Below are positions 61,207 to 64,000 of a stretch of DNA of 64,000 nucleotides, piece by piece. Every line of letters begins with the position of its first letter. Positions within the stretch are counted from its first letter, which is position 1. The notes beneath the pieces were generated by a model, which ran no database searches, was not told where the DNA came from, and worked only from the letters and a program-made list of their open reading frames with translations. Made by a program: the position numbers and the translations under genes. This DNA is from Chitinophagaceae bacterium (GTDB taxonomy: Bacteria; Bacteroidota; Bacteroidia; Chitinophagales; Chitinophagaceae): contig JAMLHL010000022.1 in NCBI GenBank assembly GCA_023957125.1, positions 1-64,000 of the forward strand, read 5' to 3'.

Positions 61207-64000
61207 ATGGCTGAAAAAAAATTACCACGCTTGTTAGCAGCGGCCAAGGAGTTTAATATTGGACAGGAAACGCTCATTGATTTCCTGGTGGAGAAGGGTA
61301 TGGCTAAAGACGATCTGAAAGCAACCAGTAAGTTGACCGAAGAAATGTATCTTTCTCTTCAACAGGAATTTTCGTCTGATAAGGCAGCTAAAGCTAAAAG
61401 TGATCAAATTGAAATCCCCAAGGGGGCGGTCATAGAGGGTAGAAAAAAGAAAGACGAAGAGGAAATCTTATTTAAAAAGGAAACCAGGAAAAAGCAACCC
61501 GAAAAAGAAACGGCAGTTGTGGTGGAAGCCGTGGTACCCGAACCGGAAGCACCGCCCGCCCAACCGCAAACGCCGGAAGTGGTACAGCCTGATGTCATTA
61601 AAATAGATACGCCTGAAATTGAAGGTCCTAAGATCCTGGATAAGATAGACCTGAGTGCCATAGATTCCTCCACGAGACCGAAAAAAGCGACGAAAAAGAA
61701 GAAAGAAGAAAAAGTGAAGAAAGAGGAAACGGAAGTGGCGAAGGAAGAAAAGGCGGACGAAGAGAAAAAAGAAGAAATTAAAACAGAGGTAGCCGCTGAA
61801 GCTGAACCTGAACCTCAACCGGAAGTCGCTCCTGTCCGGGAACAGCAGGAAGAACCGGTGGACGAAGAAGAGCCCCCGGTAGTGGAAAATATTCGCGCAG
61901 AAAAGCTTGAAGGACCAAGGATCGTAGGCCGGATTACATTGCCTTCCGAAGGTGAAACGAAATCTCCTTCCAAGGCGCACGAAGAAAAAAGAAGAAGGAA
62001 ACGCATCCCGATAGAAAAAAGAGACCAGGCGCCGCCCCGGGATGGAGAAAAACAGCGGGAGCATAGAAGAGAAGGTGCACATCCCTCGATACAAAAACAA
62101 AGAGACCGGAGAGACGGCAGACAACATGGGCAGGGTGGAGCCCAGGGGGGTGGACGGTTTGGTCATGCACATGGCAGAGGCGGAGACAAGCGACGCGATC
62201 CGAAGGAAGCCAAAGAAATTGACGCCAAAGAGATCCAGGATAAGATACGGGAAACCCAGGCTAAACTGGCCGGCTCTTCAAGAGGTGGCAAAAGCGCCAA
62301 ATCCAAGCTCAGGAGAGCCAGAAGAGAAGAAGCCGAACACTTGGCCGGAGAGGCACTGGAGGATAATAAGCTACAGGTTACCGAATTCGTGACCGTAAGT
62401 GAATTAGCCAATCTTATGGATGTAAGTTTTGCCGATGTTATCGGTAAATGTATGGGATTGGGTATCATGGTGTCTATTAATCAGCGTCTGGATGCGGAAG
62501 TAATAGAGCTGGTAGCCGGTGAGTTTGGCTTTGAAGTGGAATTTATAGGAATTGATGCGGATGAGGATGAAGAGGATGAAGAAATGGAAGAGCGTGCCGA
62601 GGATCTGAAACCACGGGCACCTGTGATTACGATCATGGGTCATGTGGACCATGGTAAAACATCTTTGCTGGATTATATCAGGAATGCCAAGGTGGTTGCA
62701 GGTGAGGCCGGGGGAATAACCCAGCATATGGGCGCCTACCAGGTTACGATTGCATCGGGTAAGAAGCTGACCTTTTTGGATACGCCCGGTCACGAAGCTT
62801 TTACCGCCATGCGTGCCCGCGGTGCTAAAGCTGCGGATGTGGCTATCATTGTAGTCGCGGCGGATGATGCCGTGATGCCGCAAACCAGGGAGGCCATCAG
62901 CCACGCGCAGGCAGCCGGACTGCCGATGATCTTTGCCATCAATAAAATAGATAAGGAGGGTGCGAATCCCGAAAAGATCAAGGAGCAATTGTCGGCTATG
63001 AATATCCTGGTAGAAGACTGGGGCGGCAAATATCAAAGCCAGGAAATATCTGCGAAAACCGGGTTGAATGTGGACATTTTGCTGGAAAAGATATTGCTGG
63101 AAGCAGAGTTGCTGGAACTGAAAGCTAACCCTAACCGGGAAGCCGGCGGTAGCATCATCGAGGCTTCTTTGGATAAAGGACGTGGTTTTGTAGCAACGAT
63201 GCTGGTTCAAACGGGCACATTGCGCCAGGGGGATGTGGTGGTGAGCGGACAATTCTACGGACGTACGAAGGCTATGTTTAATGAACGGAATCAACGTCTC
63301 GAAGAAGCGGGTCCTTCAAGTCCGGTACAGATACTGGGACTGAACGGGGCGCCGCAGGCCGGAGAAAAATTTAAAGTATATCTTGATGAGGGGGAAGCTA
63401 AAGACGTGGCCACCCGCAGAGCCCAGATATTGAGGGAACAGGGCATAAGAGCTAAAAAGCACATTACGCTGGATGAAATCGGCAGACGTTTGGCCCTGGG
63501 TAACTTTAAAGAGCTCAACCTGATAATAAAAGGCGATGTGGATGGTTCTGTGGAAGCGTTGAGCGACTCCCTGCAAAAATTATCCACCGAAGAGATCGCG
63601 GTATCGGTGGTACATAAAGCGGTTGGCGCTATCACGGAAAGTGACGTATTGCTGGCGGCGGCTTCTGACGCCATTGTGGTTGGATTTAATGTTCGTCCTT
63701 CCCTACAGGCATCCAAGCTGGCTGAAAAAGAAGGGGTACAGATAAGAGCATATTCGATTATCTATAATGCCATTGAAGAGTTGAAGAGTGCTATGGAAGG
63801 GATGATGGAGCCTTCCGTTACGGAAAAAATAACCGGTAATGTGGAAATACGGGAAGTGTATAAATTTGATAAAGCAGTTGTTGCCGGCTGCCAGGTATTA
63901 GATGGTAAGATCAGCCGTAATTCAAAAGTAAGACTGATCCGCGACGGAATTGTAATTTATCCAACCGGTGAAGGACAAAGCGCGGAACTGGGATCGCTGA
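61207..64000 (+). CDS. infB: Translation initiation factor IF-2 (C-terminus beyond window)
   Basis: The frame is open from the ATG at 61207 to the right edge, 931 codons so far. It starts with the IF2 N-terminal helix domain (KKLPRLLAAAKEFNIGQETL) and a long charged, Pro/Glu/Lys- and then Gly/Arg-rich linker (about residues 60-350). The second IF2-N domain (VTEFVTVSELANLMDV) leads to the G domain with G1 GHVDHGKTSLLD (about 478-489), G2/G3 GGITQHMGAY and DTPGHEAF, and G4 NKID. Domains II and III are present; only the final part of domain IV is cut off. It loads fMet-tRNA on the ribosome. Confidence 0.95.
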   Translation, partial: MAEKKLPRLLAAAKEFNIGQETLIDFLVEKGMAKDDLKATSKLTEEMYLSLQQEFSSDKAAKAKSDQIEIPKGAVIEGRKKKDEEEILFKKETRKKQPEKETAVVVEAVVPEPEAPPAQPQTPEVVQPDVIKIDTPEIEGPKILDKIDLSAIDSSTRPKKATKKKKEEKVKKEETEVAKEEKADEEKKEEIKTEVAAEAEPEPQPEVAPVREQQEEPVDEEEPPVVENIRAEKLEGPRIVGRITLPSEGETKSPSKAHEEKRRRKRIPIEKRDQAPPRDGEKQREHRREGAHPSIQKQRDRRDGRQHGQGGAQGGGRFGHAHGRGGDKRRDPKEAKEIDAKEIQDKIRETQAKLAGSSRGGKSAKSKLRRARREEAEHLAGEALEDNKLQVTEFVTVSELANLMDVSFADVIGKCMGLGIMVSINQRLDAEVIELVAGEFGFEVEFIGIDADEDEEDEEMEERAEDLKPRAPVITIMGHVDHGKTSLLDYIRNAKVVAGEAGGITQHMGAYQVTIASGKKLTFLDTPGHEAFTAMRARGAKAADVAIIVVAADDAVMPQTREAISHAQAAGLPMIFAINKIDKEGANPEKIKEQLSAMNILVEDWGGKYQSQEISAKTGLNVDILLEKILLEAELLELKANPNREAGGSIIEASLDKGRGFVATMLVQTGTLRQGDVVVSGQFYGRTKAMFNERNQRLEEAGPSSPVQILGLNGAPQAGEKFKVYLDEGEAKDVATRRAQILREQGIRAKKHITLDEIGRRLALGNFKELNLIIKGDVDGSVEALSDSLQKLSTEEIAVSVVHKAVGAITESDVLLAAASDAIVVGFNVRPSLQASKLAEKEGVQIRAYSIIYNAIEELKSAMEGMMEPSVTEKITGNVEIREVYKFDKAVVAGCQVLDGKISRNSKVRLIRDGIVIYPTGEGQSAELGSL

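Noticed and set aside
61404..63716. Long minus-strand open frames opposite infB
   Set aside because: They are antisense to the open IF-2 frame, which has all GTPase motifs; their Ser/Phe-rich content reflects the Glu/Lys-rich linker read backwards.

Overview
The window looks like a chromosomal piece of a Bacteroidota bacterium, most likely family Chitinophagaceae. The evidence is a SusC/RagA receptor with its sigma/FecR regulators, a Cys-rich RicT (PSP1) protein, Bacteroidota-type promoter boxes (TAnnTTTG, sometimes with TTTG about 19 bases upstream), lipoprotein signals, and many Tat-like or Sec-exported hydrolases. No tRNA, rRNA, CRISPR array, prophage or insertion-sequence transposase was seen.

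Layout. 1-0.8 kb: N-terminus of an MmeI-like DNA methyltransferase/nuclease running off the left edge. 1-7.2 kb (+): GH3-type acyl-acid ligase, FabG-like reductase, TolB-like lipoprotein, saccharopine-dehydrogenase-like protein, RicT. 7.3-12.3 kb (-): L-fucose catabolic operon (FAH-type hydrolase, mutarotase, SGNH hydrolase, lactonase, SDR, FucP). 12.6-20.4 kb: YhcG-type nuclease, sugar isomerase-like protein, NAD synthetase, trans-sulfuration enzyme, TIGR02757 protein, ArsC-like protein and MBL hydrolase. 20.5-33.9 kb: exported enzymes and envelope genes (beta-barrel, phospholipase C, Dps, GH127), a second trans-sulfuration-type enzyme, a TolC/HlyD pair without an inner-membrane pump, gpsA, a HAD phosphatase and an SGNH hydrolase. 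34-37.6 kb: FAD oxidoreductase plus PHP-type hydrolase.

37.7-50.4 kb is the unusual part. It holds a polysaccharide deacetylase with an internal deletion, an intact YefM-type antitoxin with its TGTACA operator beside a gutted YoeB toxin, and an intact ECF sigma/FecR/SusC set. A roughly 5.6 kb decay island follows: a SusD pseudogene, two ceramidase-like pseudogenes, and relics of the same antitoxin and deacetylase C-terminus. It ends in five ~101-bp tandem repeats. Directly after them is an intact operon of a PVC-type cytochrome c lipoprotein and a third, intact ceramidase-like paralogue. The locus therefore looks like a duplicated and partly eroded polymer or lipid utilisation region.

55.4-64 kb returns to core genes: a His-rich membrane protein, prfA, a nucleotide-sugar epimerase, and the rimP-nusA-infB operon with a strong hairpin in its leader; infB runs off the right edge.

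Two intergenic elements (15.2 kb and 34.0 kb) are built from REP-like palindromes in inverted pairs, and a pair of mutually inverted palindromes sits inside the YhcG coding sequence. All assignments rest on reading motifs and translations; no database search was run.
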